64,000 bases of DNA from Tubiluchus corallicola (taxonomy: Eukaryota > Priapulida > Priapulimorpha > Priapulimorphida > Tubiluchidae): the NCBI GenBank assembly GCA_030141605.1, contig JAQGDQ010000925.1, positions 1 to 64,000 of the forward strand, read 5' to 3'. Made by a program: the position numbers and the translations under genes. The notes beneath the pieces were generated by a model that searched no databases, was not told the origin of the DNA, and saw nothing but the letters and a program-made list of their open reading frames with translations. Shown here piece by piece: positions 1-11,398 of the stretch (positions are counted from its first letter, which is position 1; the number at the start of each line of letters is the position of its first letter).

Positions 1-525
1 CTTATGAAAGCAATCCCATTCTAAGCTGGAGTCGCACTTATCTCAAAACCTTCATTTCACGGCCAGCTGTACCACAAGGCAAACTAGACAGTGCGCCTTG
101 GGAGTCAAATTCAGGAAGAAATTCTCTAATTTTTGAATTTAGCATAAGTAATAACATAATGTATATGTAAGTACTGCAGTGCATAACACTTAAATTAAAT
201 GAAACGAACTATTTCTCTTATTTTCCTGTCAAAATGTATGATTCCCGCAGCAAAACACCTCTACTTTTGCTTTATCTGGTTTCCAAAGGTAAAAAAATTA
301 CAGAAATTTCAAAGCCACGTCTAATCTAATCTGAAAGTGCCTGTGTGTCCAAAGGAATCTGTGTTCAAATTACCTGTGTTGTCAAAAGTACGTTGTGTCC
401 AAATGATCTATATGACCAAAACATGTGGCGAAGCATCCAGTGTTCAAATGTCCGTGTCAAAATGTCTGCACACCCATTAAATGAAATGCATCAAAATGTC
501 AGAATAAACTGAAAAGTGAACTTAC
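1..525. other. Non-coding; intron 1 of the left-edge EGF-peptide paralogue
   Basis: No open frame, RNA gene or clear repeat was seen. If the signal-peptide exon just to the right is real, this stretch is the start of its first intron on the minus strand. The EGF exon would then lie beyond the left edge, since in the neighbouring gene exon 2 lies 2.05 kb from exon 1. Confidence 0.4.
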
Positions 526-601
526 CACTAGCACAATTAACAATTCTAATTTCGGTGATCGTTAAAAAGGCAAGAAAAACGAACTTCGTGACAAGCGTCA
601 T
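526..601 (-). CDS. First coding exon (signal peptide) of a secreted EGF-type peptide paralogue; partial
   Basis: The minus strand opens with ATG at 601 and reads 25 codons plus one base, ending at a consensus donor (G|GTAAG, intron from 525). The peptide starts MTLVTKFVFLAFLTITEIRI and ends VNCAS, a typical signal peptide. It matches the first exon at 11399-11471 in layout (K-F-V-F motif, glutamate after the hydrophobic core, VNC at the end, G| phase-1 donor). The nucleotides also match, for example GAACTTCG followed by CAAGCG on the plus strand. This is best read as the 5' exon of a tandem duplicate whose EGF and tail exons lie off the window. Seen: ATG, hydrophobic core, donor, similarity. 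Inferred: that the gene is intact. Confidence 0.6.
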
Positions 602-1739
602 TCTTGAAGATTTAATTTCCCTGAAAAAAACAAGTGAATTATGACAAAAATGAACAGTTTTCAAAAGCTAAGGGGTCACATACTTTTAGATATTAACGTA
701 TCACACACGCAATATTAATATTCAGATCGTGCAAGATTGTCCAATATATTGCGCATTATTTTATTCATTTGGCCACTTATAAATTATAATACCTGATTTG
801 ATCTCTTCTGATAAAGGGGTATTATTTCTGAGCCCTTTACAGTTTCGAATAGTGTTTATACAAGGAAGTCTACTGTCGCCCAATCTTTCTAATAAGTATT
901 GTTATGATTTACTCAAGCAAGCCAGCTGTGAAAAGTATCTGGGTCATGTCACGGACAATCAGAGAAGAAATGATAAAGATTTCGGTCTCTTTTTTACATG
1001 AGATCGAACAAACTTATTCGTCTTTCACCAAGTGTAGCTTGCAGGTCAAATTTTATTTGCCTCAATGTACAAAGATTTATTGCTCAGCACTTTGGCACAA
1101 CTTTTGCTATTATAGTTTTAAACATATAAAAGTCACTTATAATAAGGAATACGCATGCTTTTTTAACAACCTTTCGAAAACTCTGCCAGAAGCATGTGTC
1201 TTAATCTGTTTACAGAAAATTGTTTACAGTCTGCAGTTTACAGTCTTTTAATAGTCATAACAGTTTGATAAATGATTGTATCTTTTTATCTAAAGTTTTT
1301 CACTGTTGGATAAATTAGCTATACACAGAAAACATCTATTAATTTTAAATCTTTAATCTTGTACGTGTATTTCGCCAAATTTTTATCTGAAAATAATTTT
1401 GTTACGGTAGTATTTTATGTGGGAGACGTGGTAGATATTGTACATATGTACTACTTTTTACCTTATGTGTGTGCTGATATTATGGGCTTTTAACTGGAAT
1501 AAAGAACATCTTATCTTTTTTATCTTTAAGCCTGACAATTTCTTTCAGAAGTAATTAAACAAAAAGCAAGAGAAACTTTGACATTTTAAAATTTTAATTT
1601 TTGGTCGCCGATTTGCGCATGTCACATAATATATATTGATTTTATTGAATATTTAGTGAATATTAAAATCACAATTCTACATTTCAAGTTTACGTGATTT
1701 CAGAAGCAACTCTGACGTCAGAACGAAGAGGAGGTAATG
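602..1739. other. Intergenic, nothing recognised
   Basis: AT-rich sequence. Short open frames at 798-1001 and 904-1251 have no recognisable domain, no splice-site support and a composition like the surroundings, so they are not called. Confidence 0.5.
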
Positions 1740-2346
1740 ATTCATAAAAAAGCTGTAAATACCTTGGTAGCTTGTTAGAAACCGAAGTCGACATACAAGG
1801 AAGGAAAATTCTTGCATTGTCTGCTTATTCAGGTCTCAAAATAGTTTTTGAAAACAGTAGACTTTCTCTTGAAACCAGCGTCCTGATCCTTTCAACTTAA
1901 GTTGAACCTGTGTTTTTGTACAATGCTGAGCTATGGACAATAAAAGTTAAGCAGCCAAAGGAAATTGACGTCTCTATAGGAAATTACTAGTAATTACATG
2001 GCCTGACAGAATATCCAATGCTGATCCGCATGATGTGGTGAAGAAGAATCCTTGGAGTAAACAAATCCAAGTAAGAAGACTGGAGAAGCGTTGGGCATGC
2101 ACGAAAACTACTTAAGAATCTGCTCTTTATATTACGCAAAGCTCTTGAAACGACAAAAAAGCCGAGAGGAGGTCAGCTACCGACGTATAAAGATATACTG
2201 CAAAAAGATTTAGCAAATGCAACTCTAAATTTGAGGGATGCATCGTGGGCAGTGGCAGCGGACAGAAATGCGGGGCATCAACAGGCGGGCGTGCCATGTT
2301 TTTTGGAACGTAGTAGCACCTAGACGACGACGACGACGACGACGAC
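1740..2346 (+). pseudogene. Degenerate non-LTR retrotransposon 3' end with (ACG)n tail
   Basis: The plus strand translates, with stops and frameshifts, into the C-terminal part of an endonuclease/reverse-transcriptase LINE. One stretch near 1754 reads CKYLGSLLETEVD, another near 1910 reads FLYNAELWT, and the last near 2162-2266 reads PRGGQLPTYKDIL and then ASWAVAADR. These are family-typical blocks after the RT domain. The final frame ends RSST-stop (TAG at 2321), immediately followed by about eight ACG units. A simple-repeat tail at the 3' end is usual for such elements. In-frame stops near 1900 and 1990 show the copy is dead. Confidence 0.7.
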
Positions 2347-5300
2347 CTGACGTCATAACTGAGCTGCATGTTCTGCTGATCCGGCAGCACGTACTTGCCG
2401 CAAGCGAGTTTGAGAAGAGCAAGCGCTGTTACCTCACCATTCCGTACTTCTGGCTGAGATAACATGAAATAACGGAAAACTAACAAATTTCGGCCTATGA
2501 ATTAATGTAGAGTCCCAAAACACGTGACGTAAGTATGACGTCACGCAAGTATTTAAGAGTCTGTCACACACCCAATCCAGTGGTGGCTGCAGAACTCATC
2601 ATCCTTGTTGCCAAGCTTGTATATATGCTACGCTTATTATGTTTTATTTATAAACCTCATTGTTATTACTTATGTCAGCATCAGGGTTAAGTTCCTTATG
2701 TTGGGATCCGAGTTATAAGTTCACACGCATCACTACATTAAGTGGCGGAATGCGAATGCCGCATGTGGATGCGGAATAGATAAAAACCGGAATGTTTTCA
2801 ATTCACCCGATCAGACCTGCGCTATGCGTTATTTTTTCTGCAGCTATTCCGCAGGTGGATAACGAATAATGGGTACGCATTCAGGAGTCAAAGGGTGTTT
2901 CTTAGCTGTTCATATCTACTACAGTGTAGCAGCATGTGTATTTCTTGTTTGTTTGGGTCGCATTGTATACAGTATCTTTGATGCGCTGGGATTTTGTTGC
3001 AGAGTTAATACACATAAAATATTTTATAATTTAAAACTCACCGCAGTGGTTCACTCTCTATCGCTGAACTGTCAATATTCTTCTCATTTACACAATAATC
3101 CTTTCGATGCTTATAGCTTACTTCCACGCTTTTACTTCAATGACCCTGTCCTCTCCACTCAAAAAATTTAAGCCAGAGCAACTAATTGTTAAACTCGGTT
3201 TTGACACGAGACCTTGACTAATTAACCTAGTGACACTTTCACAATGAGCAGAGAGAGAGCTATGAGTGGCCGATATTTAATTTAGTTTGCTACTAATGGT
3301 TTACCGTAAATTAGCACAAAAAGTTGGCCGACAAAGACATAGTTTATATTTGTGTAACCGGCATTTATTTTATTTATTTATTTTATTTTACATTTAAATC
3401 AATACATAAAGTACATAAAGTGATGTAGATTATAAAACTATATACACAAGATAAAAAGCTGTGCCGATATCTCGATATCTGGTGAAACTATAAATTTTAT
3501 TCTGTTTTGTACAGTAGTAGTAAGACCTTGACTATAATGTATGCAACAATGAATTATTTCTGACATTTTGAAATAAACTTAAATAAACTGTACAAGAGGA
3601 GCATTGATTAGTTTAAATAAAAAATGAAGAAGTTAGTAAAGAGTTCCACTATTGGAAGTGCGATGACTTATATCGAAAACCTGCCCAATGTCTACAATGG
3701 ACGTGACGGGTGTATGATGAAAATGTATGATGATGATGAAAATCTGTTCTGCTCAACCGCTTACGTGTAACTCTTTGTCAATAGATGACGCCACGAGGAT
3801 TGCGCAACACGTAACCAGGTGTTTAAAAACAGTATCACCATCTACCATATAGATACGCTCACAGCTAAAAAGATGCATTTTGTTCTGCTGACTCACTAAT
3901 AACAAACTTGTTATTTTACACTGAAAATATTTTGAATGTAAAATTGCGGTGACAGAAGTTTTGATGCTGTCTCTGTTCACTGTTGGCTGTATATACCCAC
4001 CAGCAGCATCAAGGCCTGGTTATCGTATAAGCTAGTATAGGCTGCAACCTATGGCCATAAGCTTAAGGGGCCCTCAAAAGGTTTGGTAGCATTTGGTAAA
4101 AAATTGATTTTCACTACATTTGTGTTGAAATATGTGCTAATTTGGTTTGCAATAAATAATAAAATAGTGGTATTTCTTAAAGAATATTTATTTGACAATC
4201 AAACGATGGCTACTCTAGTTCATTTGAAAGATTTGCATTCTGTTTGCTTCAATCTATGTAAAAGTTGCTAAAATGTATCAGAAGTAAAAATATTCAAGAC
4301 GAGTGCAGCGGAGTTAGAGGGTAACACCGTCTAAAGGGGCCCCCATCGTTTCACTAGAGGCCCCAAAAGGTCATAAACTAGCCTTGACTGCAGACCTATA
4401 CTTTTTACGCACTACATGCACACCAAGAGTTTGTCAAATGCTGCTGTACATTTAACATTTTACTTACAATAATACAAAACATATTTTACAAACTGCAAAA
4501 TCAAGACATTTAAAACATCGGTAAACAATTACAAGCACCAATCAATTAATTGTCTCAAAGCAATTACATTGTAACCACTAATATGCAACAACTACACCCT
4601 GGCAATTTCGGTTATACAGTTAAATCATTCCAATATTTCAAAGGTAACCAACTATCTTCAACTTCTTGTAGAATCCCAATATTTCCATCTGCATATTTCT
4701 CCACCTTATACATACATTTAATGCAGCTCATTGGGTGATTAAAATTCAGTGTTTGTAATTTGCTTCGAGTACACCAAATAATTATAATGTTTTACTATTA
4801 TACTGGTCTTATTTAAACATAGAAATTTTTAAACGGCAACTTTCCAAAAATTATCTGGGATATTAACTTATGTTGTTTAAGCTCATATTACTTACATAAG
4901 TCTTCATACTGATCATCTATAAATTTTATATACTAAGGCACTGCGAACTAATTTTGTAGCAGCATAATTAAAAAAAATTAGAATTTCACTATACGTTTGT
5001 ACGGGAATTGACATTTTTCATTTGCGCCCAGCATTTTGGTCATAAAATATAACAATAATGTTTAATTTTTCACACAAAATCTTGATGCACTGCACATACC
5101 CCTGATTGAAGTCTTTTTGCTTCAATTTGCTTGACAATTCATGTAGTTCGGTATGAACATAACTGCGATACATTTTCTAGAATGACTTACAAATCGTCAC
5201 TTATTGTTTATGGGTTTTTCCTGGTTTGTCTATAGATTTTATATTGTAGCCGCTGTCAGCGAGAGCAAAAGTTTATGAGACTGGGTCGCGTAAACGGGAC

Positions 5301-6239
5301 TTAGTACACGCTGCCGATGTCTGCCTTACCTTATTATACATATACAAAAATGATTGACGACTTATTATGAACAGCATACAAATGCACAAAAACTGTGTAC
5401 AAATGACTTATTAAACAATGAAAGAGACTGGTGCAAAAATTTTATATATTTTTTCTACTACGTATAACATTACAAAAATTGTGCACATAAAATTTTGGTT
5501 ATTTTGCTGTGGATCCGCACGTATCCAGCCGCAGTGCAACCAAAAGGTTCCTGGTTCAAAGCCATGCTGTATGCCAACTTTTTCATATTTCCTGTTTTTC
5601 AAGTTTAGCATTAAAGTTCAATTAGTTATGAGTCTGTGACATTATATACATCTATACTATATAGGCGTTGTGTCTGTTGGCTGTAGTTACTAATTGGTAT
5701 TATGTTACAAAAGGTACTAGTGCAGCTAGTGCAACTGTGGCGAAAATGACTCTCGTTCACGCCAAAACGGTGACCTGCTTATATTGTGAGCGCTTTCACA
5801 CATTCCAGTGACTCAAATTTGATGAGTGTGACACTTAATTAAGTGTCGCTCAGTCTAGAAAACTCTAGTTTCACTTTGGAAAATTTGAAGTAAAACTTGT
5901 AGGGCCTACATGTTTTGTTTTGTTTTGTTTGTTTTAATTTTTTTCACAGTAATTTTCAATTTGCACTGGACGCATTTGCCTTTAACAGTTGTGTGAATTT
6001 TTATTCTCATCCTGCGATGTTCTTATATGCTTTTATGCTTAAGAATATCGATTTTTAATGGCAAATAAAGATTATTATATATATATTGGTATATTATATA
6101 TATGGTATTTATATATATATGCATATGGCGTAGATAAAATGGTTTTTCATGATACTTTTTAGAACAAAAAATAAAAATTCCAGTATACAAAATGGAAAAA
6201 GAGTCACTAATGTTATAACAACCGCTGCAACAATGTCCT

Positions 6240-6240
<1 letters not shown>
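2347..6240. other. Intergenic; CRE-like sites, otherwise nothing recognised
   Basis: About 3.9 kb without a supported gene. It contains a cluster of cAMP-response-element-like motifs at 2521-2551 upstream of a TATTTAAG box. There is an AT-rich T/TTTA run at 3362-3395, paired GGGGCCC-type motifs at 4070-4085 and 4338-4375 that could belong to a decayed DNA transposon, and a short TTTTG run at 5915-5930. Small open frames (2869-3171, 5418-5639 and others) have no recognisable features. Confidence 0.4.

Positions 6241-6241
<1 letters not shown>

Positions 6242-6335
<94 letters not shown>
6242..6335. repeat. (AAT)n microsatellite
   Basis: Uninterrupted AAT/ATT trinucleotide run of about 94 bases. 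It lies at the 3' side of the minus-strand tRNA-like SINE head at 6460-6530 and may be that element's simple-repeat tail. Confidence 0.95.
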
Positions 6336-6339
6336 TTCG

Positions 6340-6530
6340 TTTATGACATAATCCAGGGACAACACCTTAGTAATTCAATACAATTACCCTCATGCTACTT
6401 CGATAAACTCGCGTGATTGGTTGAGGAACCAACAATACCATTTTTAGTCTTTGTTATGACTCAGATGGGAATTGAACTCGCGACCTCCCGGGTGGGAAGG
6501 GAGCACGCTACCATTGAGCTACCCCACATG
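6340..6530 (-). mobile_element. tRNA-derived SINE-like element (Gly-tRNA-like head)
   Basis: On the minus strand the region 6530-6460 has pol III internal promoter boxes. The A-box-like TAGCTCAATGG is at 6511-6521 and the B box GTTCAATTC is at 6469-6477. The anticodon region (CCTTCCCACCCGGGAGG) resembles tRNA-Gly(CCC). The two ends cannot pair as an acceptor stem and the anticodon arm is irregular, so this is not a working tRNA gene. About 120 bases of unrelated sequence and then the (ATT)n tract follow, the usual order of a SINE (head, body, tail). Confidence 0.6.
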
Positions 6531-6839
6531 GTATAATAACTGGGAAATGTTTGAATGAGAAAAGTGAAGTAATGCATAAAAACCACATAGCGAAAACTCG
6601 AAAAATATAAAACTATAAAACAACTCAAGTAACTAATTTGCACTTGCATCGCGTAGTTTGTTGCTTGGAATTTCTTTTATCTGCCAAACTGAACCATAAG
6701 GAAAATTTTGGGACTTTTCATACAGATGCAAATGACAAACTATACAATCTTGAATGTGAAAGCTACAATAAAAAGTGATCTACTGCGAATGGACTATACA
6801 TGTACTGGTTTCTAAATCTACTCTCTTGACTGATACAAA

Positions 6840-6964
6840 TTAAATTAAATATTTAGGCAGTTTACGGGCGTAGTCATCCTTTTTTGTTCTCGGCAATTGG
6901 TGAACCTGGATAGGTGCTCCAGGCGCGCCGGGTGGTCCTGCGGGTCCAGGCGGGCACTTGCAGT
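6840..6964 (-). CDS. Secreted EGF-collagen peptide, exon 3 (collagen triplets, basic C-terminus)
   Basis: The minus strand shows acceptor TTTATTTTAG (6965-6966 AG), then a phase-1 exon of 125 bases ending in TAA at 6840-6842. It encodes CKCPPGPAGPPGAPGAP, that is, two cysteines and four Gly-X-Y triplets. A 23-residue lysine/arginine-rich tail follows, ending KLPKYLI. The entry phase matches the EGF exon's exit phase, and joining gives GAC (Asp) at the junction. Four triplets are too few for a stable collagen helix on their own, so the segment may act as a linker or a remnant; inference. No convincing poly(A) signal was seen within several hundred bases. A minus-strand AATAAA occurs near 5999. 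Confidence 0.65.
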
Positions 6965-7634
6965 CTAAAATAAATAAAAGTGGAAAAGTTTAGTAAACGC
7001 TAATAACCATTTCAATAGTAAATGTCAAAAACTTGCTAAATTACTGTTGTGAACACCACATTTTAACTGTTTGTGGTAGTTAAAAACCAAACATTATACC
7101 GGATTGCTTACACAGTTACAACTTAACCATATTACAATGAGGAAAGTTGCGCATATAAGCTGAAGCTGTTGATTAAATTCAGTTGTAATCTTAACTTAAA
7201 TGTACTTAACTTAATCGTCTTATATATTAGCTGCATTACACTAAATTCGAAAAACGCGTTCATGGACTGCACCACTGTCCGGCACTGTTTTGATGTGAAC
7301 TACTTTTACTAATGTAGTGCTCTGCGGCTGGCGTGTTTCTGTTGCTGTTAAGTTCTTGCGCTACTTTTGTATGTTATATTATTTTTACTTAATTTCTAAT
7401 TACGTGTTTACCCTTATACCGTGTTGTCGGGCTCATCAAAATACCAATTAATGAACGAAAATGTCGTGAAAACTAAAACGCAAAACGGCCGCCGTTATTC
7501 CCTAACTGTTTTATCGAGATTTGGCCACAGGTACCGCTAGAAGGCCTTATAATATTTCAATATTTCTGCAGTAACAATGTAACATTTATTCTAGCTATCA
7601 ATAAATAGCTTAACTGGGCAATTCAAGCCCAAAC

Positions 7635-8694
7635 ATGACGCAGTTCTGCAAGGTAAAGCATGTTGGTTACGGCAACCCGTGTCAGGACTACAATATCGAT
7701 GGAAATTTACTTATCAACCTAAGAGAAGAAATTGACCTGGGCGTTAAAATAAGTGACGATCTTAAGCCAGCATTAAATATAGCAGAAAAATTAAAGAAGA
7801 CAGCTCAACTACTTGGAATATTAAAAAGGAACTTTAATAGTGGTCAGAACAGTAATTCTACCCTTGTACAAACCCGCAATAAGACCAATTAAAGAGTACA
7901 CATCATCAGTCTAATATACAAAGAAGAGCCACAAAACTCTGTACTTCAATAAAAACACCTAGCTTGCTGCAAGAAATTGCAGCAACTGCAACAAAAGACA
8001 CTGGCAACAAGCAGAGTTTGGTGTGACTTTTGCTGCAAACATACAAATTTTTAGTTTAGTTCAATTTAGCTTAGTTTATTTTCAAAATGCCACAGATACA
8101 ATAATGTTATATATTTGACAAAGAAGCTGTTACTACCAACGCACAACAAAAAAGACAAAATTTCAATTCACCATATATTGATATATCCGCTCAGACCAAG
8201 AAGGTAGGCTTGTACCGGATTGAGCAGAAGGCAAAATGGAAAGAGAAGATGTAAAAGCTGCAAGATAAAAAAGCAAAAAAATGAAATACAAGGGTGGTAG
8301 TAAGGGTAAGGAAATGACAATGAGGAGTGAATGAGATGATAGTGAAAATGAAGATTAGATTCGCAGGAGAATTTAGCGAGAAAAGATCAATCGCTGAGTC
8401 ACTGCAAAATTTAAACGGCACAGACATTAACACAAATGTAACAACATGTTTCAAATGAAGACGCAGGCAAGAAGAGGCCACGACAGGCAGTTATATAAAC
8501 ATCGTACAAGACTGGATGTACGTAAAAACTTCTACTCCCAGCGTGTAATTAATCACTGGAACATCCTGCTACAAGCCACATTAGACGCTGCAAACATGAT
8601 TCAATTTAAAAACAAAATAGAATCGTATATCGAACAGTTGCAATACGCAAATCTAGAATACTTACGTAACAGTTTGCAGTGCTGCCACATTTAA
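7635..8694 (+). pseudogene. Degenerate CR1/jockey-type LINE reverse transcriptase C-terminus
   Basis: The frame at 7635-7892 carries VKHVGYGNPCQDY, DLGVKISDDLKPALN and GILKRNF. These are the conserved blocks after the RT active site in jockey/CR1-like LINEs. Near 7925 the block QRRATKL appears in another frame. At 8446-8694 the C-terminal block appears (RTRLDVRKNFYSQRVINHWN, then QFKNKIESYIEQ), ending in TAA. The intervening part is rearranged and full of stops. The catalytic FADD box is absent. This is a 5'-truncated dead copy on the plus strand, inside the intron between the EGF and collagen exons of the minus-strand gene. Confidence 0.75.
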
Positions 8695-8916
8695 TGTGCA
8701 TCAATAGCCCTTTTTACTGGGCTTTTGCACTTAACAGACCACCCAAGAAGTTTGAAACTCAAAGAAACTACGAAGTTGACAGTATGGGAGGTCTTTCCAG
8801 GTAAATTCAGTTAGAAAATACCAAAAATGGCAGAACGATCAGTACTTAGACGTCATATACAAAAGCGTTTGAGGTCGGTAGAAGGTGGCAGCAGGTAAAT
8901 AACAATAATTCGTAAT

Positions 8917-9088
8917 AATGATAGTGATGATGATGACGTCGATGAGGATGATATTGATGGTGATGTGCTGATGACGATGATGACGATGATAGTGATGATG
9001 ATGGTGGTGGCAACAACAACAACAATAATAATAATAATAAAAAAACAACAACAACAACAATTTCGACGACCACGACGACAATGATGAC

Positions 9089-9160
<72 letters not shown>

Positions 9161-9171
9161 AACAATAGCAA
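8917..9171. repeat. Complex trinucleotide repeat (GAT/CAA/AAT)n
   Basis: A composite of GAT/GAC/GGT triplets interrupted by CAA and AAT runs. It produces long artificial Ser-, Ile- or His-rich open frames on the minus strand. It begins just downstream of the EGF exon's donor and lies within the intron. Confidence 0.9.
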
Positions 9172-9193
9172 TAATAATGAACATTTTCCAAAC

Positions 9194-9346
9194 CTTTTCC
9201 TCTGGCTAGTACTATTTCGCAGAATTCACCACGAGTTCTTTTAGGGCAGAGACACATGAATACTCCTTTTTTCCTGGGTGATATGACACCGTCGTCTATA
9301 CACGTGCCGCCATTTTTACAAGGTTCTTCCAGAGTACTACAAACAC
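9194..9346 (-). CDS. Secreted EGF-collagen peptide, exon 2 (EGF-like domain)
   Basis: The minus strand has an acceptor CCTGTAG before 9346, a 153-base exon and a donor AAAG|GTTTGG (intron from 9193). It is phase 1 at both ends, the hallmark of a shuffled EGF module. The encoded domain has all six cysteines with spacing C-x6-C-x5-C-x15-C-x1-C-x8-C. It contains PCKNGGTC and CLCPKRTRGEFC, the classical EGF consensus. It joins the signal exon by completing a Gly codon and the tail exon by completing an Asp codon. The long third loop (15 residues, basic: SPRKKG) is unusual. EGF domains mediate receptor or extracellular-matrix binding; the actual partner here is unknown. Confidence 0.8.
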
Positions 9347-10337
9347 CTACAGGAACGTAATGCAAATTCTTAATGGCGAGAATAAGACAATTAATGAAAA
9401 AAATCTCACAATTAAGAAACAAAGAGAAAACACAACGTCTCAAGTCACAAGAAAAAGCGGAAAAATGACAAAACATAACTAAGGACTAACTCTCTTTTTT
9501 TATATTATTGACGCATTAAAAATATCACATTTACAAACAGTATAATCACTTAGGAAAGAAAATATTCATGTTCTTTTCCACGTAGTTTTTATTTGCTGCG
9601 TGTATGTATCTTTTTTACATGACTGTACATGTTATGTTTTAGGTGTCAATAAAAAAACTTCCAAATGCAATTCAAGTCAATTTGATATTTTCTTCAAAAC
9701 GAACCATAGCAATGAATGCATACTTATATAAAAAGAAAAACATTAAAACGTGTAACCGATCCACAGCACGACTAAGATAATTCTTGTAAGGGTGTCATTT
9801 GCATGATTAAATATTAATTACAGTGAGATCCGGCATGAATATTTGACAAACGGCACATTATGCAAATGTTGAGGCTTGGTTTAGAATACAGATCATCTAT
9901 GCAAAATATGGCTCCAGCATTGTACAACTATAAGCCTATGTATAATATCAGAAAGCCCTAGGATATTATTGAATTGTTCTTGGGTTTCAGGTGTTACCAC
10001 AGGCCAACGACAGAGTTACGAATGGTAACATAAAAGTGAGGCAGAATATTCTCTTGAACGAATGATGCTCTCGTATTATAAGCGCAGTGAAAAAGCGTCC
10101 AAACACCATATTATACTCTTTTAAGATGTTAAAACCTCAAGGACTTTAAATTCCTTCTATCCTGTTGCAGTGCGCTCTATCAACAGTAAATTTCAGTAAA
10201 TTTGCGATAATGTGGAGTGTATATAAAGTGAATTTACTTTGATTATCACTAAACTGAATTTATTTGTGTTAGTTTTCTTTTGTTAAAGTACTTAAAACCA
10301 CATAAATTTCGTTATATTATAACAAAATAACAATAAA

Positions 10338-10338
<1 letters not shown>

Positions 10339-10418
<80 letters not shown>
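10339..10418. repeat. (TTGC)n microsatellite
   Basis: About twenty copies of TTGC with one interruption at 10381. Confidence 0.95.
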
Positions 10419-10423
<5 letters not shown>

Positions 10424-10757
10424 TATTACCTAGATTCGCTGGGATAAATTATAGCTTATTGATTTTTTCGCTGTTGTAAACTATATCGTGTATATTAGTA
10501 TAAGATTCAGAGACTTGTAAAAGACGTTGGAGGGAGAAACAGAAAGGGCAACCAGACACAGGTCATCGGCATACAGAAAATGATCACTTAATCAACAGGT
10601 TGAATATTCCATATTGTACAGTGATTTAGAAAGATCTTTCACGTATACTGCAAAGAAATATACAGACAGCACATCATCCTGCCTCAGCCCATTACCAAAA
10701 GTAAAAAAATCAGAACAGTGGGCCATCAGCATGCAAAATGAGTTAAAAATGGTTATT

Positions 10758-10853
10758 GGCTGGCTGGCTGACTGACTGACTGACTGACTGACTGACTGAC
10801 TGACTAACTGACTGACTGATTGATTGACCGACCGACCGACTGACAAACTAACT
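10758..10853. repeat. (ACTG)n microsatellite
   Basis: A tetranucleotide run that drifts from GGCT through ACTG and ATTG to ACCG units. The antisense frame gives an artificial Ser-Val-Ser-Gln repeat protein. Confidence 0.9.
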
Positions 10854-11299
10854 TACTCACTCATCAACTATTTTTGCTAATGAAAGGAGTTCGAATTGGT
10901 AATTATATGCATTTTTCCGTTTTTCCTTTTTATTCTTTCGTCTCACGTAAAACCACAGCGATGCTTAAAACGTCGTGTTTTTCCCTGCATCTTGCGTTTG
11001 TTTTTTTCAGTTACTAACATGCAAGAATAAATTTTAAAAAGCAAGAATTTCAAGATGAACATCGAACGTCGCTAAAATTATGTCAATGTTTTAAATTTAA
11101 CGTACATTAAACAATTACATTTTTTGTAATTAAACCGACGTTAAATAAAGTACATTGTAACTGTAACTGTGTTTGATAATCTAGCATTAAAAACATAACT
11201 CAAAATTGTCTTTAATGTCACAGACACAGTTTTGCATTTTAACGAGACGTCGTTGGTTAAAATTTTCAATACCGAGCAACGAAGTCGCTGAGGTAAAAC

Positions 11300-11350
11300 T
11301 AAAACTTTAACGAGATTCGAACTCGCGACCCTTTGATCGCGACTTTTCGT
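11300..11350 (-). mobile_element. Decayed tRNA-like (SINE head) fragment
   Basis: The minus strand carries a B box GTTCGAATC (11314-11322) in a GGTCGCGAGTTCGAATCTCG context, and a weak A-box-like TAGCACGAAAAG about 30 bases before it. No acceptor-stem pairing is visible. Probably a SINE remnant. Confidence 0.4.
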
Positions 11351-11398
11351 GCTACCTACTATATTTGTTGCAGATGAATCTTTGAAAAGTAGACTCAC

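Larger units (their letters stand above)
9347..11398 (-). other. Intron 1 of the EGF-collagen peptide gene
   Basis: Inferred from matching phase-1 splice sites at both ends. It contains two tetranucleotide microsatellites and a decayed tRNA-like head near 11300-11350. No further EGF-like exon was seen. Confidence 0.55.

Noticed and set aside
4012-4390. hAT-like transposon with GGGGCCC ends
   Set aside because: The two ends do not align as inverted repeats and no target duplication was found.
5500-5565. tRNA-like B box (GTTCAAAGC) on the plus strand
   Set aside because: No A box at the right distance and no cloverleaf; a chance match is likely.
6460-6530. Possible tRNA-Gly gene
   Set aside because: No acceptor-stem pairing and an irregular anticodon arm. 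A SINE-like body and simple-repeat tail follow.
8839-9184. Ser-, Ile- and His-rich open frames on the minus strand
   Set aside because: They are translations of the trinucleotide microsatellite. Only the EGF exon next to it (9194-9346) has splice sites and domain signal.
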